Assembly: GCF_005233835.1 (NCBI RefSeq) | Contig: NZ_SZQA01000014.1 | Coordinates: forward strand, 1-64,000 | DNA: 64,000 bases | Direction of reading: 5' to 3' | DNA from: Herbidospora galbida | Lineage (GTDB): Bacteria > Actinomycetota > Actinomycetes > Streptosporangiales > Streptosporangiaceae | In this document: positions 1 through 10,554 of the stretch, piece after piece | How positions within the stretch are numbered: position 1 is the first letter of the stretch | Layout of the letters: each line of letters opens with the position of its first letter | Notes under the pieces: generated by a model | The model's database searches: none | Seen by the model: only the letters and a program-made list of their open reading frames with translations | Told to the model about the DNA's origin: nothing | Made by a program: the position numbers and the translations under genes

Positions 1-205
1 GGCGCCTCCGGCGCCCCGTCAGGCGGCTTCCGCGCCCGCCCGGCAGGCCTGGCCGGACGCGGTGCCCGCGCGGGCGAAGAAGTCGGACGTGGACGACGTC
101 GACCCGGACAACGACGCCGACGTCGACTCCGACGGCCTCTCAGGTCTGGCTTTGCTCCAGAAGGAGCTGGGCGGCCGGGTCATCCAGGAGATCGACCACT
201 CCTAG
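1..205 (+). CDS. dnaX: DNA polymerase III gamma/tau subunit, C-terminal end (partial)
   Basis: Only the last 67 codons lie in the window; the start is upstream. The visible part is an Ala/Pro-rich then Asp-rich stretch (repeated DVD motifs) ending in a conserved tail, 'GLALLQKELGGRVIQEIDHS', typical of the actinobacterial clamp-loader tau subunit. The assignment also rests on order: dnaX followed by ybaB and recR is a common bacterial arrangement, although here two minus-strand genes sit between dnaX and ybaB. The stop codon TAG overlaps the stop of the convergent secreted-protein gene by four bases. The ATPase domain cannot be inspected here. Confidence 0.82.
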   Translation, partial: APPAPRQAASAPARQAWPDAVPARAKKSDVDDVDPDNDADVDSDGLSGLALLQKELGGRVIQEIDHS

Positions 206-666
206 CCGCTGATCCCCCGCACGACGTCCATCAGGTCGTCGGTGGTCAGGGGGTTCTCGGTGATGCGTACTGTCAGGGCGACCCCGGGTGAGTCGAGCCA
301 GAAGGCCTCGGTCTCGGTCGCCAGGCCCGGGGTGCCGTCTTTCGAGAACTCCGTCAGGTCCCACGTCTCGCGCTCGTCGTATTCGGTCAGGAACTCCCGC
401 AGCGACGGCAGGTCGGTCAGGCCCTCGCCGCGCAGCACGGCGACCCGGAGATCGGCCTGGTGGCCGTCGGGCGTCTCGCGTTCCCAGACGCGGGTCGCGA
501 AGGTCACGTCTTCCCATTCGGACTCGAAGTCGCTCACCGAGGGGCCGGTGGCCGCCGGGACGTGGGTGATCGCGAAGCCGTCGAGGGTGCCGCCGTCGCG
601 GCCCGCGGAGCCGCCGGCGGGGGCCGACAGGGCGAGGAGGCCGGCCATGAGGAGCGTGCCGATCAT
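202..666 (-). CDS. small secreted protein of unknown function
   Basis: This 154-aa protein starts with a hydrophobic signal-peptide-like segment (residues 1-20, small residues before the predicted cleavage site) and is then acidic and soluble. I do not recognise a family. The ATG has a good AGGAG ribosome site. It lies 12 bp downstream of the GAF-domain regulator on the same strand, so the two are probably co-transcribed. Its stop codon is interlocked with that of dnaX. A role outside the membrane is inferred from the leader only. Confidence 0.7.
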   Translation of the reverse strand: MIGTLLMAGLLALSAPAGGSAGRDGGTLDGFAITHVPAATGPSVSDFESEWEDVTFATRVWERETPDGHQADLRVAVLRGEGLTDLPSLREFLTEYDERETWDLTEFSKDGTPGLATETEAFWLDSPGVALTVRITENPLTTDDLMDVVRGISG

Positions 667-678
667 CGAAGGTTCTCC

Positions 679-2043
679 TTAGAAGGAGTGGGTGAGGCGG
701 ACCGACGCGGCCGCGTGTCGGTGGTCGTCCGCCGGGACGATCGACATGATGCGCTCCAGGATCGCGACGTCGTCGTGGCCTCCGCTGGTCTGTGCATAAC
801 TCCAAAGGTGGGTCGCGTTGCCCTTGCCCAGGATCTCGGACCTCACGCGGGCTTCCAGTTCGTCCCTTTCGCGGCGGATCTCGAAGGACTCGGACCGGGG
901 CAGCAGCGGGCCCTGGTAGCGGTTGACGACCGTGTCGAGGTCGCCTGTGGACAGCGCCCTGCGGACCGTCTGGAGGTCGGTGTCGACCTCGCCGACCAGG
1001 CGGTACGGCTTCGCGGCCACGGCCCCGGGGAGTTGCGCGCGGAGCCGGTGGATCTCGGCGCGGATGGTCACGGGGTTGCCGTCGTCGCCGTACAGGAGGA
1101 AGGAGAGCTGTTCGGCGGTCAGGCCACGCGGGTGGGTGGCCAGGAGGGTCAGGATCTCGGCGTGCCGCAGTGAGAGGGTCACGCGCCGGCCGCTGTATTC
1201 GGCGAACGGGCTGCCGCCGAGGAGGGTCAGCGTCAGCCGGGGCGGGGCGCCGCGGCGGCAGTTGACCAGGTAGGAGTCGCCGAGGAACTCCACGTCGCCC
1301 ACGCGGCCGTCGGGAAGGACGACCCGGCCGCCCTCGGACGGGAGTGAAACACGTTCCCCCCGGAACCGTTCTCCGGCGATGACCCGGCCGCTGCACGAGA
1401 CGAGCAGGCCCGAGCGGGCGGCGTGGCGGGTGCGGATGCGCTCGTCGCTCTCTCTCATGCGCAGCGCCAGGTGGCTTTCGGCCAGCTGGGCGGCCGCGCC
1501 GACCAGGGCGACCGTGGCCGGGGGCAGGGAGCTGGCGATGCCGCTGATGTCGACGCAGCCCAGCACCGCGCCCGTGTCGGGATCGACGATCGGGGCGCCG
1601 ACGCACGACCAGCCGTGAAGGATCTCGATGTGGTGCTGCTCGCCGTAGACGCTCGTGGGGACGCCGTCCGCCAGGGCGGTGCCGATGCCGTTGGTGCCGA
1701 CGGCCGACTCCGCCCAGGCGAATCCTTCGGCCAGCCCGATGCGGTCGCCCTGGCGGAGGACCTCGCTGTGGCCGTCGCGCCAGAGGATGTTCCCGTCGGC
1801 GTCGGTGACCACCATGATGTGGGCCGCCTCGTCGGCGATCTGCAGCAGCGTGTGACGGAGGAGCGGCATCAGATCATGCAGCGGATGGCCGGCGCGGGCG
1901 GCCGGGATGTCGGTGCGGTCGTAGACCAGCGGGGCCGCGTGGACACCGCGGTCGACCCCGGCGGCGAGTGAACGGCGCCACGACGCCGAGATGATCATGT
2001 CGCGTGATCTCACAGGCCCCACCCCTCTCGGATGCTGATCCAC
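679..2043 (-). CDS. GAF-domain transcriptional regulator with C-terminal winged helix
   Basis: The 454-aa protein resembles the N-terminal part of AcoR-type activators: a lead segment with 'SASWRRSLAAGV', then a GAF-like sensor (about residues 60-195, containing 'ESAVGTNGIGTAL' and 'HGWSCVGAPIVDP'), and no sigma-54 AAA domain. The C-terminal part (about 290-350) reads as a winged helix-turn-helix ('LSLRHAEILTLLATHPRGLT'). Such proteins in actinobacteria often control aldehyde or alcohol dehydrogenases, but no such gene is adjacent here. The furthest GTG (2043) lacks a well-spaced ribosome site; internal GTG codons shortly downstream are possible starts. It probably forms an operon with the secreted-protein gene that follows. 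Confidence 0.75.
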   Translation of the reverse strand: MDQHPRGVGPVRSRDMIISASWRRSLAAGVDRGVHAAPLVYDRTDIPAARAGHPLHDLMPLLRHTLLQIADEAAHIMVVTDADGNILWRDGHSEVLRQGDRIGLAEGFAWAESAVGTNGIGTALADGVPTSVYGEQHHIEILHGWSCVGAPIVDPDTGAVLGCVDISGIASSLPPATVALVGAAAQLAESHLALRMRESDERIRTRHAARSGLLVSCSGRVIAGERFRGERVSLPSEGGRVVLPDGRVGDVEFLGDSYLVNCRRGAPPRLTLTLLGGSPFAEYSGRRVTLSLRHAEILTLLATHPRGLTAEQLSFLLYGDDGNPVTIRAEIHRLRAQLPGAVAAKPYRLVGEVDTDLQTVRRALSTGDLDTVVNRYQGPLLPRSESFEIRRERDELEARVRSEILGKGNATHLWSYAQTSGGHDDVAILERIMSIVPADDHRHAAASVRLTHSF

Positions 2044-2290
2044 AATCTCCAGGAGTAACCGATTGATCGCAACCTGTATGCAACGTTCCGGTGGCTACGT
2101 TTGGTTCGCCACCCCGGGCCGCGGCCGACCCGGGGTGGAAAAGGCCGGGTCTCGGACGCTTGGAGGGGGGCCGGGACCCGGCCAGGGCCGCACCAATGAA
2201 CACGCTCCGTGCTCCGGTGTCAGATGAGCGGCAAACACCGTAGGCTCGTCGGGACGAACTACGTCGCCGGTCGCTGAGGAGCGCACGATT
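2044..2290. other. divergent intergenic region with a strong hairpin
   Basis: About 250 bp separate the GAF regulator from ybaB. A perfect 10-bp stem (2109-2118 pairing with 2129-2138, 10-nt loop) is followed by AAAA on the plus strand. Because both flanking genes point away, the structure is not a simple end-of-operon terminator; it could be an operator or a leader structure. A possible -10 (TAGGCT, 2241-2246) lies in front of ybaB. No gene was found in it. Confidence 0.45.
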
Positions 2291-2623
2291 GTGAACCCAG
2301 AAGTCAACCTGCAGCAGTTGCTGGAGCAGGCTCAGCTGATGCAGCAGCAGCTCGTCTCGGCGCAGCAGGAGCTCAACGACGCCGAGGTTCAGGGGAGCGC
2401 GGGCGGGGGCCTGGTTGTGGCGACCGTCAACGGCAGTGGCGAGCTGCTCGAACTGAAGATCAGCCCGAAGGTCATCGACTCCGGTGACGCCGCCGAGACG
2501 GCCGAGACCGTCGCCGATCTGGTCATCGCGGCCGTGCGCGACGCCGTCCGCGCCGCCGGCGAGCTCCAGCAGGAGAAGCTCGGCCCGCTGTCGCAAGGCC
2601 TCGGCCAGCTCCCAGGTTTCTAA
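2291..2623 (+). CDS. ybaB: YbaB/EbfC family nucleoid-associated protein
   Basis: This 110-aa protein has the usual YbaB layout: a Gln-rich N-terminal helix ('[11 protein letters not shown]'), a central beta hairpin with '[20 protein letters not shown]', and a C-terminal helix. YbaB/EbfC dimers bind DNA and affect nucleoid structure. The gene sits two bases upstream of recR, the standard dnaX-ybaB-recR linkage. The GTG start at 2291 has a GAGGAG ribosome site about ten bases upstream. Length matches the family. Confidence 0.93.
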   Translation: MNPEVNLQQLLEQAQLMQQQLVSAQQELNDAEVQGSAGGGLVVATVNGSGELLELKISPKVIDSGDAAETAETVADLVIAAVRDAVRAAGELQQEKLGPLSQGLGQLPGF

Positions 2624-2625
2624 AT

Positions 2626-3225
2626 ATGTACGAAGGCGTCGTCCAGAACCTGATCGACGAGCTGGGCCTGCTGCCCGGCGTCGGTCCCAAAAGCGCGCAG
2701 CGCATCGCGTTCCACCTGCTGTCGGCCGACCCCGCCGACGTGAAACGGCTGGCCCACGCCCTTCTCGAGGTCAAGGAGAAGGTGCGCTTCTGCCGCGTGT
2801 GCGGCAACGTGGCCGCCGAGGAGGAGTGCCGGATCTGCCGCGACCAGCGTCGCGACCCCCACGTCATCTGCGTGGTCGAAGAGTCGAAAGACGTCGTGGC
2901 GATCGAGAAGACGCGCGAGTTCCGGGGGCGCTACCACGTGCTGGGGGGCGCGATCAGTCCCATCGACGGGGTCGGTCCCGACGATCTGCGGGTCCGCGAG
3001 CTGATGGCCCGGCTCGCCGACGGCGAGGTGACCGAGCTCATCCTCGCCACCGATCCCAACCTCGAGGGCGAGGCCACGGCCACCTATTTGGCCCGGCTCG
3101 TCAAACCGATGGGTTTAAAGGTCACTCGGCTGGCCAGCGGTCTGCCCGTCGGCGGCGATCTGGAGTACGCCGACGAGGTCACCTTGGGCCGCGCTTTCGA
3201 AGGACGGAGACTGCTGGATGTTTGA
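2626..3225 (+). CDS. recR: recombination mediator protein RecR
   Basis: RecR (199 aa, the usual size) loads RecA at gaps together with RecF and RecO. Visible features are the N-terminal helix-hairpin-helix ('[17 protein letters not shown]', about residues 13-29), the C4 zinc finger with paired cysteines ('CRVCG' and 'CRIC', about 56-72), and the Toprim domain ('[16 protein letters not shown]' to '[15 protein letters not shown]'). It follows ybaB by two bases and its 3' end overlaps the next start by eight bases, so translation of the three genes is probably coupled. Confidence 0.97.
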   Translation: MYEGVVQNLIDELGLLPGVGPKSAQRIAFHLLSADPADVKRLAHALLEVKEKVRFCRVCGNVAAEEECRICRDQRRDPHVICVVEESKDVVAIEKTREFRGRYHVLGGAISPIDGVGPDDLRVRELMARLADGEVTELILATDPNLEGEATATYLARLVKPMGLKVTRLASGLPVGGDLEYADEVTLGRAFEGRRLLDV

Positions 3226-3751
3226 CGACGAGTGGAAGGACCTGGCCGACCGGGTCGCCGGGCACGCACAGAACTACCTCGACGGCCTGACCAGGCTGGC
3301 GGGCGGCGAGGGCGGCAACGCCATCCTCCCGCTGCTGCTCGTGGAGGTCGCCCAGGTCAGCCTGGCCGGTTCCCAGCTCGCCGCGGTGCATGACGTGATC
3401 CTCCAGGGCAACGTCGAGCCCGCCCTCAGCGAAGATCCCGACATCGACCCGCTGAGGGTGGCGCTGGCGGCCCGGCTGGGCCCGGTCGACGACTACGCCG
3501 AGGTGTTCGACCCCTACAAAGACACCACGGTGACCCCCTACCGGCTGTCCGACGACCTGACCGCGGTGGCGGCCGACCTGATCCACGGGCTGCGCCACTA
3601 CAAGGCCGGCCGGCCGCTCGAAGCCATCTGGTGGTGGCAGTACTCCTACTTCAACACCTGGGGCAACCACGCCGGGGCGGCCCTGCGGGCCCTGCAGGCG
3701 CTGGTGGCCCACACGCGGCTCGATGTGGCCGAAGAGGTGACCGTGGTCTGA
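3218..3751 (+). CDS. DUF5063 domain-containing protein
   Basis: The 177-aa, mostly helical acidic protein matches the actinobacterial DUF5063 family that regularly follows recR; the Trp/Tyr-rich segment '[18 protein letters not shown]' near residues 138-155 is characteristic. Its function is unknown. Overlap with recR suggests co-translation, and conserved position between recR and lysC hints at a housekeeping link, which is inference. No signal peptide or membrane segment is visible. Confidence 0.86.
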   Translation: MFDDEWKDLADRVAGHAQNYLDGLTRLAGGEGGNAILPLLLVEVAQVSLAGSQLAAVHDVILQGNVEPALSEDPDIDPLRVALAARLGPVDDYAEVFDPYKDTTVTPYRLSDDLTAVAADLIHGLRHYKAGRPLEAIWWWQYSYFNTWGNHAGAALRALQALVAHTRLDVAEEVTVV

Positions 3752-3778
3752 GGGTGTCCACATGCTGGGCTAACTCAG

Positions 3779-3806
3779 TTGGCCCTGAGAGGCCCGCAGT
3801 TAGACT
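3779..3806 (+). promoter_or_regulatory. probable lysC-asd promoter
   Basis: TTGGCC (3779-3784) and TAGACT (3801-3806) are separated by 16 bp and lie about 37 bp before the lysC GTG. This is a reasonable housekeeping sigma-type promoter and explains separate transcription of lysC-asd from the recR operon. Confidence 0.5.
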
Positions 3807-3842
3807 GTGAGCTCCACGTCCTGATTCGTTCGGAGAGATCCA

Positions 3843-5113
<1,271 letters not shown>

Positions 5114-5117
<4 letters not shown>

Positions 5118-6187
5118 GCACCAAGCCCACCCTCGCCCTCGTCGGCGCGACCGGTGCCGTCGGCACCGTCATGCGCGAGATCATCTCCGGGCGTGAAGAC
5201 GTCTACGGCGAGATCCGCCTCGTCGCCTCGGCCCGTTCGGCCGGCAAGGTCCTCCAGGTCCGCGGCGAGGACGTCGTCGTCCAGGCCCTGGCCCCCGAGG
5301 TGTTCGACGGCGTCGACATCGCGATCTTCGACGTGCCCGACGAGGTCTCGGCCACGTGGGTGCCGATCGCGGCCGAGCGCGGCGCGACCGTCATCGACAA
5401 GTCGGGCACCTTCCGGATGAACCCGCAGGTTCCGCTGGTGGTCCCCGAGGTCAACCCGGGCGACGCCGCCAACCGGCCGCTGGGCATCGTCTCGACCCCC
5501 AACTGCACCACCCTGTCGATGATGGCCGCCATGGGCGCCCTCCACGAGGAGTTCGGGCTCAAGGAGCTCGTCGTGGCGTCCTACCAGGCCGTCTCCGGCG
5601 CGGGCGTGGCCGGTTCGGCCCGTCTGTACGACGAGGTCGAGGCCCTGGCCGGTGACCGCACCGTCGGCACCACGGCCGGTGACGTGCGCAAGGTCCTGCA
5701 GAACAAGCTCGGTGACGGCGACGACACCTTCCCGGCGCCGGTCGCGTTCAACGTCGTGCCGTGGGCGGGCTCGCTCAAGGAAGACGGCTGGGCGTCCGAG
5801 GAGCTGAAGCTGCGCAACGAGTCGCGCAAGATCCTCGGCATCCCCGATCTGAAGGTCTCCGCCACCTGCGTGCGCGTCCCGGTGATCACCACCCACTCGC
5901 TCGCGGTCCACGCGACCTTCGAGCGCGAGATCACCGTGGCCGACGCCCACCGGATCCTGGAGGCGGCGCCGACCGTCGTGCTGGTCGACGACCCGGCCAA
6001 CGGGATCTACCCGATGCCGATCGACGTCGTGGGCACCGACCCGACCTACGTCGGCCGGGTGCGGCAGGCCCTCGACTTCCCGAACACGCTCGACCTGTTC
6101 GTGTGTGGCGACAACCTGCGCAAGGGCGCGGCCCTGAACGCGGCCGAGATCGCCGAGCTGATCGTCGCCACCGAATACACCGCCTAA
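5114..6187 (+). CDS. asd: aspartate-semialdehyde dehydrogenase
   Basis: NADPH-dependent reduction of aspartyl phosphate to aspartate semialdehyde, the branch point to lysine/DAP and methionine/threonine. The 357-aa protein has the Rossmann motif 'GATGAVG' (11-17), the catalytic cysteine C131 in 'STPNCTT', and the substrate-binding region 'SYQAVSGAG'. The ATG overlaps the lysC stop by four bases. Its own stop codon overlaps that of the convergent downstream gene. Size and motifs are normal. Confidence 0.97.
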
Positions 6188-6783
6188 CGGAACAGGATGT
6201 CCCAGTGGTCGCTCTCCCGGGCGAACAGGTCCTGCTCGGGAGAGACGTACAGCTGGGAGCCGTCGCCGCGCTTGCCGCTCGGTTCGAGCTTGCGGGTGAT
6301 GTAGCGGTCGAGGCAGCGGCTGGGAGCCAGGTCGATCTTCCAGCCGTTGCCGTGGCTGTAGGTGCCGACGGCGTGCCCGGTCTCGGTGCCGCCGGTCACG
6401 ATCAGCCGGCAGCCCGACATCCGCTTCAGCTCGATCGTCTTCAGCAGGGTGCCCAGCCTGACGGTGTGCAGCGACGTGCACGTCGGGCGGTGCTTGTCGA
6501 CGCAGTTGCCGGTGGAACGCCAGCCGAGGCCCGCCTTCCGTATTCGGTTCATCGCGTAGTTGTGGTGGAGGCGGGTGTTCATCGCCCGGCGCCAGGTCCA
6601 GTAACGGACTTTCAGCACTCCGGTACGGAACGCGGTGCGCACCCCCTGAGGTGCCTCAACCGGCCGGAAGGTCAGCTGCGGTCTGGCGCGTTGAGCGTCG
6701 GCGGCGGCCCCTGGGCCGGGGAGTGTGACCAAGGCGAGAACGGTCAACCCGGCGACACTGAGGCCGGTCGTGCGTTGGGTCAT
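6184..6783 (-). CDS. secreted protein with Hedgehog/DD-peptidase (M15-like) zinc fold
   Basis: The 199-aa protein has a signal peptide (about residues 1-28, Ala-rich cleavage region). Its central segment '[20 protein letters not shown]' carries HxxGxKxD, the zinc-binding signature of the Hedgehog/DD-peptidase fold, and four cysteines that could form disulfides outside the cell. This suggests a metal-dependent cell-wall peptidase or a catalytically altered relative. The start used has a strong purine-rich site (GGGGGAAG) just upstream; a longer frame exists but its extra 40 residues look non-coding. The stop overlaps the asd stop. Exact substrate is unknown. Confidence 0.7.
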   Translation of the reverse strand: MTQRTTGLSVAGLTVLALVTLPGPGAAADAQRARPQLTFRPVEAPQGVRTAFRTGVLKVRYWTWRRAMNTRLHHNYAMNRIRKAGLGWRSTGNCVDKHRPTCTSLHTVRLGTLLKTIELKRMSGCRLIVTGGTETGHAVGTYSHGNGWKIDLAPSRCLDRYITRKLEPSGKRGDGSQLYVSPEQDLFARESDHWDILFR

Positions 6784-6872
6784 TCTACTTCCCCCATTAC
6801 TCTCCGTAGCGCGGTGGGGGAGCTTGATCTCTGGCTTAACTCCCACGCCTGGGGGTGAGCCACCCTCGGAGA

Positions 6873-6898
6873 GGCCGAGTATTTGGGGTAACTCGGCC
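6873..6898. promoter_or_regulatory. 26-bp dyad upstream of the TetR-type gene
   Basis: Perfect 8-bp arms (GGCCGAGT and ACTCGGCC) separated by 10 bp lie in the divergent gap, 45 bp before the TetR GTG. It may be the regulator's operator or a hairpin; the sequence alone does not decide. Confidence 0.4.
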
Positions 6899-6942
6899 AT
6901 CATCTGGTGGGTTCATGACCTGACGGGGGCTGGAGACGTACA

Positions 6943-7599
6943 GTGACCGATGTGCCCAGGTCGAGCAGGGATCTCATCGTGGAGACCGCACTGCGGCTTT
7001 TCCGTGAGCGGGGGTACGACGCGACGACAATGCGCGCGATCGCGGCCGAGGCGGGGGTTTCCGTCGGCAGCGCCTATTACTACTTCGCCTCGAAAGAGCA
7101 GCTGATCCAGGCCTATTACGACCAGGCCCAGTCGGCCCATGAGGCGGCCAGCCGGGAAATCCTCGCCCGGGAAAGGGCGTTCGCAGCCCGGCTGCAGGGC
7201 GTACTCAGCGCGTGGGTACGGGTTTCCGAGCCCTACCACGCGTTCGCGGTGAAATTCTTCAAGCACGCGGCCGAGCCCGACAATCCACTGAGCCCATTCA
7301 GCGCGGAATCGGCGCCGGCGCGCGATTCCTCGGTGGCGCTCTATCGCGAGGTGGTCGAGGGCTGCGCCGATCGAATGGACCCCGAATTGCGGGCCGAACT
7401 GCCCGAACTCCTGTGGCTGCTGTCGATGGGAGTGGTGCTTTTCTGGGTGCACGACACCTCGCCCGGATGCGAGCGCACCTATCGGCTCATCGACCGGAGT
7501 GTGCCCTTGGTCGATCGTTTGGTCGCGCTTTCCTACCTGCCTGGTTTGCGTGGTGTGACACGAGATTTCATCGAGGTGGTCCGCGAATTGCGGGAATGA
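6943..7599 (+). CDS. TetR/AcrR family transcriptional regulator
   Basis: The 218-aa protein has a typical TetR N-terminal DNA-binding domain (about residues 10-58; 'ALRLFRERGYDATTMRAIAA' and 'GVSVGSAYYYFASKEQL'). The C-terminal ligand domain is unassigned. The neighbour downstream, a DUF4239 membrane protein, begins 19 bp later in the same direction and may be co-transcribed. Upstream, a 26-bp dyad in the divergent gap is a candidate binding site. The start is GTG with a GGAG-like element in 'ctggagacgtaca'. The target is not known. Confidence 0.9.
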   Translation: MTDVPRSSRDLIVETALRLFRERGYDATTMRAIAAEAGVSVGSAYYYFASKEQLIQAYYDQAQSAHEAASREILARERAFAARLQGVLSAWVRVSEPYHAFAVKFFKHAAEPDNPLSPFSAESAPARDSSVALYREVVEGCADRMDPELRAELPELLWLLSMGVVLFWVHDTSPGCERTYRLIDRSVPLVDRLVALSYLPGLRGVTRDFIEVVRELRE

Positions 7600-7618
7600 T
7601 CTGATTACTCTCAGTCAC

Positions 7619-8383
7619 ATGGCGTGGGTCTTCGGGTTTGTGGCGATTGTCGTGGTGGCCCTGTTCGCGGTGCTGACGTGGCTGCGGCGGAGCGGCCGGG
7701 CCGACGAGGAGGGCGGCGCCGGGCCGATCGACTTCGCGGTCAACCTGGCCCTCGCGGTGTTCCTCGTGGTGGTGGCCTATGCCGTGGTCCTGTGCCGCGA
7801 CGCCATCTCGGCGTCGGACGCCGACGTGCGGGCCGAGTCGGAGAGCCTGGTCGAGCTCTACTGGGCGGTGGCCCCGTTGCCGCAGTCCGCCGAGGTGCGG
7901 GATCTGGTGCGGGCGTACACGACGCAGACCGTCGAACTCGACTGGCCCCGGATGCGGGAGGCGTCGCTCGACGCACGGACCGGCGTGACCCTCGACTCGC
8001 TGCGGACCGCGATGCTCAAGCTGCCCGCGACCGACTCCGAGCTGCGGGCCGAGGCCCTGGCGCGTGCGGCGGAGGTGTCCCACGCGCGGACCGTTCGGGC
8101 CGACAACGCGACCTCTGGCCTGGAATCGGTGTTCATGGTGTCGATGGTCATCTCCGGGCTGCTGGTGATCACGTTGCCGTGGGCGCTGCGACGGCGGCCG
8201 ACTCTGCCGTCGGTGATCGCCGACGTGGTGCGGGTCGCGACGGTGGTGACCGGGATCGTGGTGATCCACCTGATCTCGCAGCCATACGGGATCGAGGGCG
8301 CCGTCGACCCCGGGCCCCTCAAGGAGGCCCAGGTCCGTTTCGACGAGATCGACCGACTCCTCCCTAACGCCGGCGCCGCCTGA
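7619..8383 (+). CDS. DUF4239 (bestrophin-like) membrane protein
   Basis: The 254-aa protein has a first membrane helix at about 3-22, a second at about 38-60, a long soluble loop, and two more near 168-190 and 200-225. This two-plus-two arrangement and the 'LVELYWAVAPLP' region fit the DUF4239 family, related to bestrophin-type channels. Function is not established. It ends in a 20-bp convergent overlap with the Pro/Ala-rich protein gene. It follows the TetR regulator closely, which may control it. Confidence 0.75.
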   Translation: MAWVFGFVAIVVVALFAVLTWLRRSGRADEEGGAGPIDFAVNLALAVFLVVVAYAVVLCRDAISASDADVRAESESLVELYWAVAPLPQSAEVRDLVRAYTTQTVELDWPRMREASLDARTGVTLDSLRTAMLKLPATDSELRAEALARAAEVSHARTVRADNATSGLESVFMVSMVISGLLVITLPWALRRRPTLPSVIADVVRVATVVTGIVVIHLISQPYGIEGAVDPGPLKEAQVRFDEIDRLLPNAGAA

Positions 8384-9455
8384 GCACCGCACCCGCCGCG
8401 ACGGCGATCACGGCCGTGAAGAGCACGACCACAACGGCCTGCCGATCGGTCGGGCGATGATTGGCCGCCGCCTGCCCCATCCGCTTCCGCGCCCGCGCGA
8501 TGGCACCGTCGGCCAGCGGGACCGAGTTGATCTGCACCGGCGCCGGGGCTCCCGGCGCCTTAGCGGGCGGAACGGCCGGAGCGGCAGCAGGTTCCGAGGC
8601 GGGACCGGCAACAGGTTCGGCGGGCGGTTCGGTGGCGGGGCGGATTGCGGGCTGGGTCGCGGGTCTGGTTGTGGGCTCGGAGGCAGGTGCGGGAGCGGCT
8701 GGCTCGGGTGAGTTCGCCTCGGGTGCGGTCGGGTTGACCGGTGCTTGCGCTTCGGCGGCCGGATTCCCGGTGGGTGAGTTCTGGGCAGGCGGATTTGCCG
8801 GGTCGGCGGGGCGATTCGGGGGCTCTTCGAAGGGCGGCCTATTCGGAGCCTTCGGGTCCCTGTCCTGTACGGACTGGGCGTGCGCTGCTGTGTTGATGGG
8901 CTGGCCGGGACCGTGATCCGGCGCAGTGGCTTGGCCTTGGGACGATGCATTCTGCTCGGGCAGCGCGGTGGATGGTTCTTCCCCGGCAACAGTTGGCATC
9001 TCTGTAGCAGGTTCATCCACAGGCTGCGGTTTCGCAGCGGTCGATTTGTTCGCCGCCAGGTTGTTCGCGGCACTTCGGTCCACGGGTGGGGTCTCCACAG
9101 CTTGTGTGTCCACAGGCTGCGTCAGGAGTGTGGCGACGGGGATTTCGATGGTCGGCGTTTTCCCGGGTGGGATCCCGATGGCGACTGCCGGCAGCGCGGT
9201 GGGAGTCGGGGCGTACACGAGTGTGCTCTCCCGCACCGTGACCAGAGCGAGCGGTCTGATCAGCACCGGAATCGTCACGGGGAACGGGATCCACTGAGGT
9301 ACCGCCGATGACGCCGGCCGGGTCGGGCGCAGGAGGCGGGACAGGACGGCTCGGGGCAGCCGGATGGTTTCGCTTCGTTCGCAGGTCACCTCTGCCAAAG
9401 GGCCGCGCACTTCCGCGTGACAGGACGTTCTCACTTCCACCGGGATATCTGCCAT
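8364..9455 (-). CDS. Pro/Ala-rich protein with C-terminal membrane anchor
   Basis: A 363-aa protein with no recognised catalytic domain. Residues 1-120 are an ordered-looking beta-rich region; residues 120-300 are low-complexity Pro/Ala/Glu/Asn (many PA, PAP and EP units); residues about 335-357 form a single hydrophobic helix followed by four arginines. The lack of an N-terminal signal and the Arg-rich tail suggest a tail-anchored cytosol-facing protein, or a surface protein with an unusual export route. Base use in the low-complexity part is less GC-rich than neighbours. Start choice: ATG at 9455. Confidence 0.6.
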   Translation of the reverse strand: MADIPVEVRTSCHAEVRGPLAEVTCERSETIRLPRAVLSRLLRPTRPASSAVPQWIPFPVTIPVLIRPLALVTVRESTLVYAPTPTALPAVAIGIPPGKTPTIEIPVATLLTQPVDTQAVETPPVDRSAANNLAANKSTAAKPQPVDEPATEMPTVAGEEPSTALPEQNASSQGQATAPDHGPGQPINTAAHAQSVQDRDPKAPNRPPFEEPPNRPADPANPPAQNSPTGNPAAEAQAPVNPTAPEANSPEPAAPAPASEPTTRPATQPAIRPATEPPAEPVAGPASEPAAAPAVPPAKAPGAPAPVQINSVPLADGAIARARKRMGQAAANHRPTDRQAVVVVLFTAVIAVAAGAVLRRRRR

Positions 9456-9493
9456 TTCTTCGTTCTAGCAGTTCAGAGGGCATTTACCTGACG

Positions 9494-9509
9494 TACCGAA
9501 CGGTTGGTA
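9494..9509. promoter_or_regulatory. imperfect 16-bp dyad, possible TetR-type operator
   Basis: TACCGAAC followed by GGTTGGTA matches its reverse complement at six of eight positions per arm. It resembles operators of small TetR repressors and overlaps a possible TTACCT / TATGCT promoter (18-bp spacer) in front of the oxidoreductase gene. No regulator is adjacent. Confidence 0.4.
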
Positions 9510-9546
9510 TGCTCGTGGCCTCAAACCGAAGAGCCGGGAGGGCACT

Positions 9547-10494
9547 GTGGCGCGCTGGGGAATCACCATCCCGTTCGCGGGGAGCGGTCTCGATCGGGAG
9601 CTGATCGCCGAACTGCCCTCTCTCGGTTACACCGACGCATGGTCGGCCGAGGTCAACGGCAACGACGGGTTCACTCCGCTGACTCTGGCCGCCGAGTGGG
9701 CCCCGGAGCTGAGGCTTGGGACCGCGATCGTGCCGGTCTCCACACGCGGGCCCGGGCTGCTGGCCATGACGGCGGCGACGGTCGCCGATCGGGCGCCGGG
9801 GCGGTTCCTGCTCGGGATCGGCGCGTCCTCCCCCGCCATCGTCGAGCGGTGGAACGCGGGGGAGTTCGTGAAGCCCTTCGCCCGCACCCGCGACACCCTG
9901 CGGTTCCTGCGGAAGGCGCTCGACGGGGAGAAGGTCACCGAGACCTATGAGACCTTCGCCGTCCAGGGGTTCAAGCTGGAGCAGGCGCCCGAGACCCCGC
10001 CGAAGATCGTGCTGGCCGCGCTTCGACCGCGCATGCTGCGGCTCGCCGCCGACGAGGCCGACGGTGCGATCACCAACTGGTTGTCTCCGGGTGACGTACA
10101 GAAAGTCAGGGGCGAGATCCGCGACGAGACCGAGCTGATCGCGCGGCTGTTCGTCATCGTCAGTGAGGACGCCGACCGCGTCAGGGCCATCGGGCGGCGG
10201 ATGATCGCCGGCTATCTCACGGTCCCGGTGTACGCCGCCTTCCACGACTGGCTGGGCCGGGGTGAGGTGCTGCGGCCGATGCACGAGGCCTGGGCGGCCG
10301 GTGATCGGGCGGCGGCGTTGAAGGCCATCCCCGACGAGGTGGTCGACGATCTGATCATCCACGGCACGGCGGAGCAGTGCCGGGCGCGGGTGAACGAGTA
10401 CGTTCAGAACGGCCTCACCACGCCCGTTCTGGCCCCGCTCGACCTTGGTGACCAGCCGATGGACCAAACGGTAAGAAATCTGGCCCCGCGGTAA
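9547..10494 (+). CDS. LLM-class F420-dependent oxidoreductase
   Basis: A 315-aa luciferase-like monooxygenase-fold protein. Motifs include the N-terminal 'WGITIPFAGSG', 'LAAEWAPELRLGTAIVPVSTRGP' and the 'GRFLLGIGASSPAIVERWNG'-like strand-turn found in F420-binding members (about residues 95-115). These enzymes usually use reduced F420 or FMNH2 to act on small organic substrates; the substrate is unknown. The GTG has a GGGAGG site. A dyad resembling a TetR operator lies 38 bp upstream of the start. Confidence 0.85.
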   Translation: MARWGITIPFAGSGLDRELIAELPSLGYTDAWSAEVNGNDGFTPLTLAAEWAPELRLGTAIVPVSTRGPGLLAMTAATVADRAPGRFLLGIGASSPAIVERWNAGEFVKPFARTRDTLRFLRKALDGEKVTETYETFAVQGFKLEQAPETPPKIVLAALRPRMLRLAADEADGAITNWLSPGDVQKVRGEIRDETELIARLFVIVSEDADRVRAIGRRMIAGYLTVPVYAAFHDWLGRGEVLRPMHEAWAAGDRAAALKAIPDEVVDDLIIHGTAEQCRARVNEYVQNGLTTPVLAPLDLGDQPMDQTVRNLAPR

Positions 10495-10554
10495 CGGAAC
10501 CAACGCCGCAAAGTCCTCCGTTATCGGGGCAAATGGCCGGGCAGGGAGGCACTC

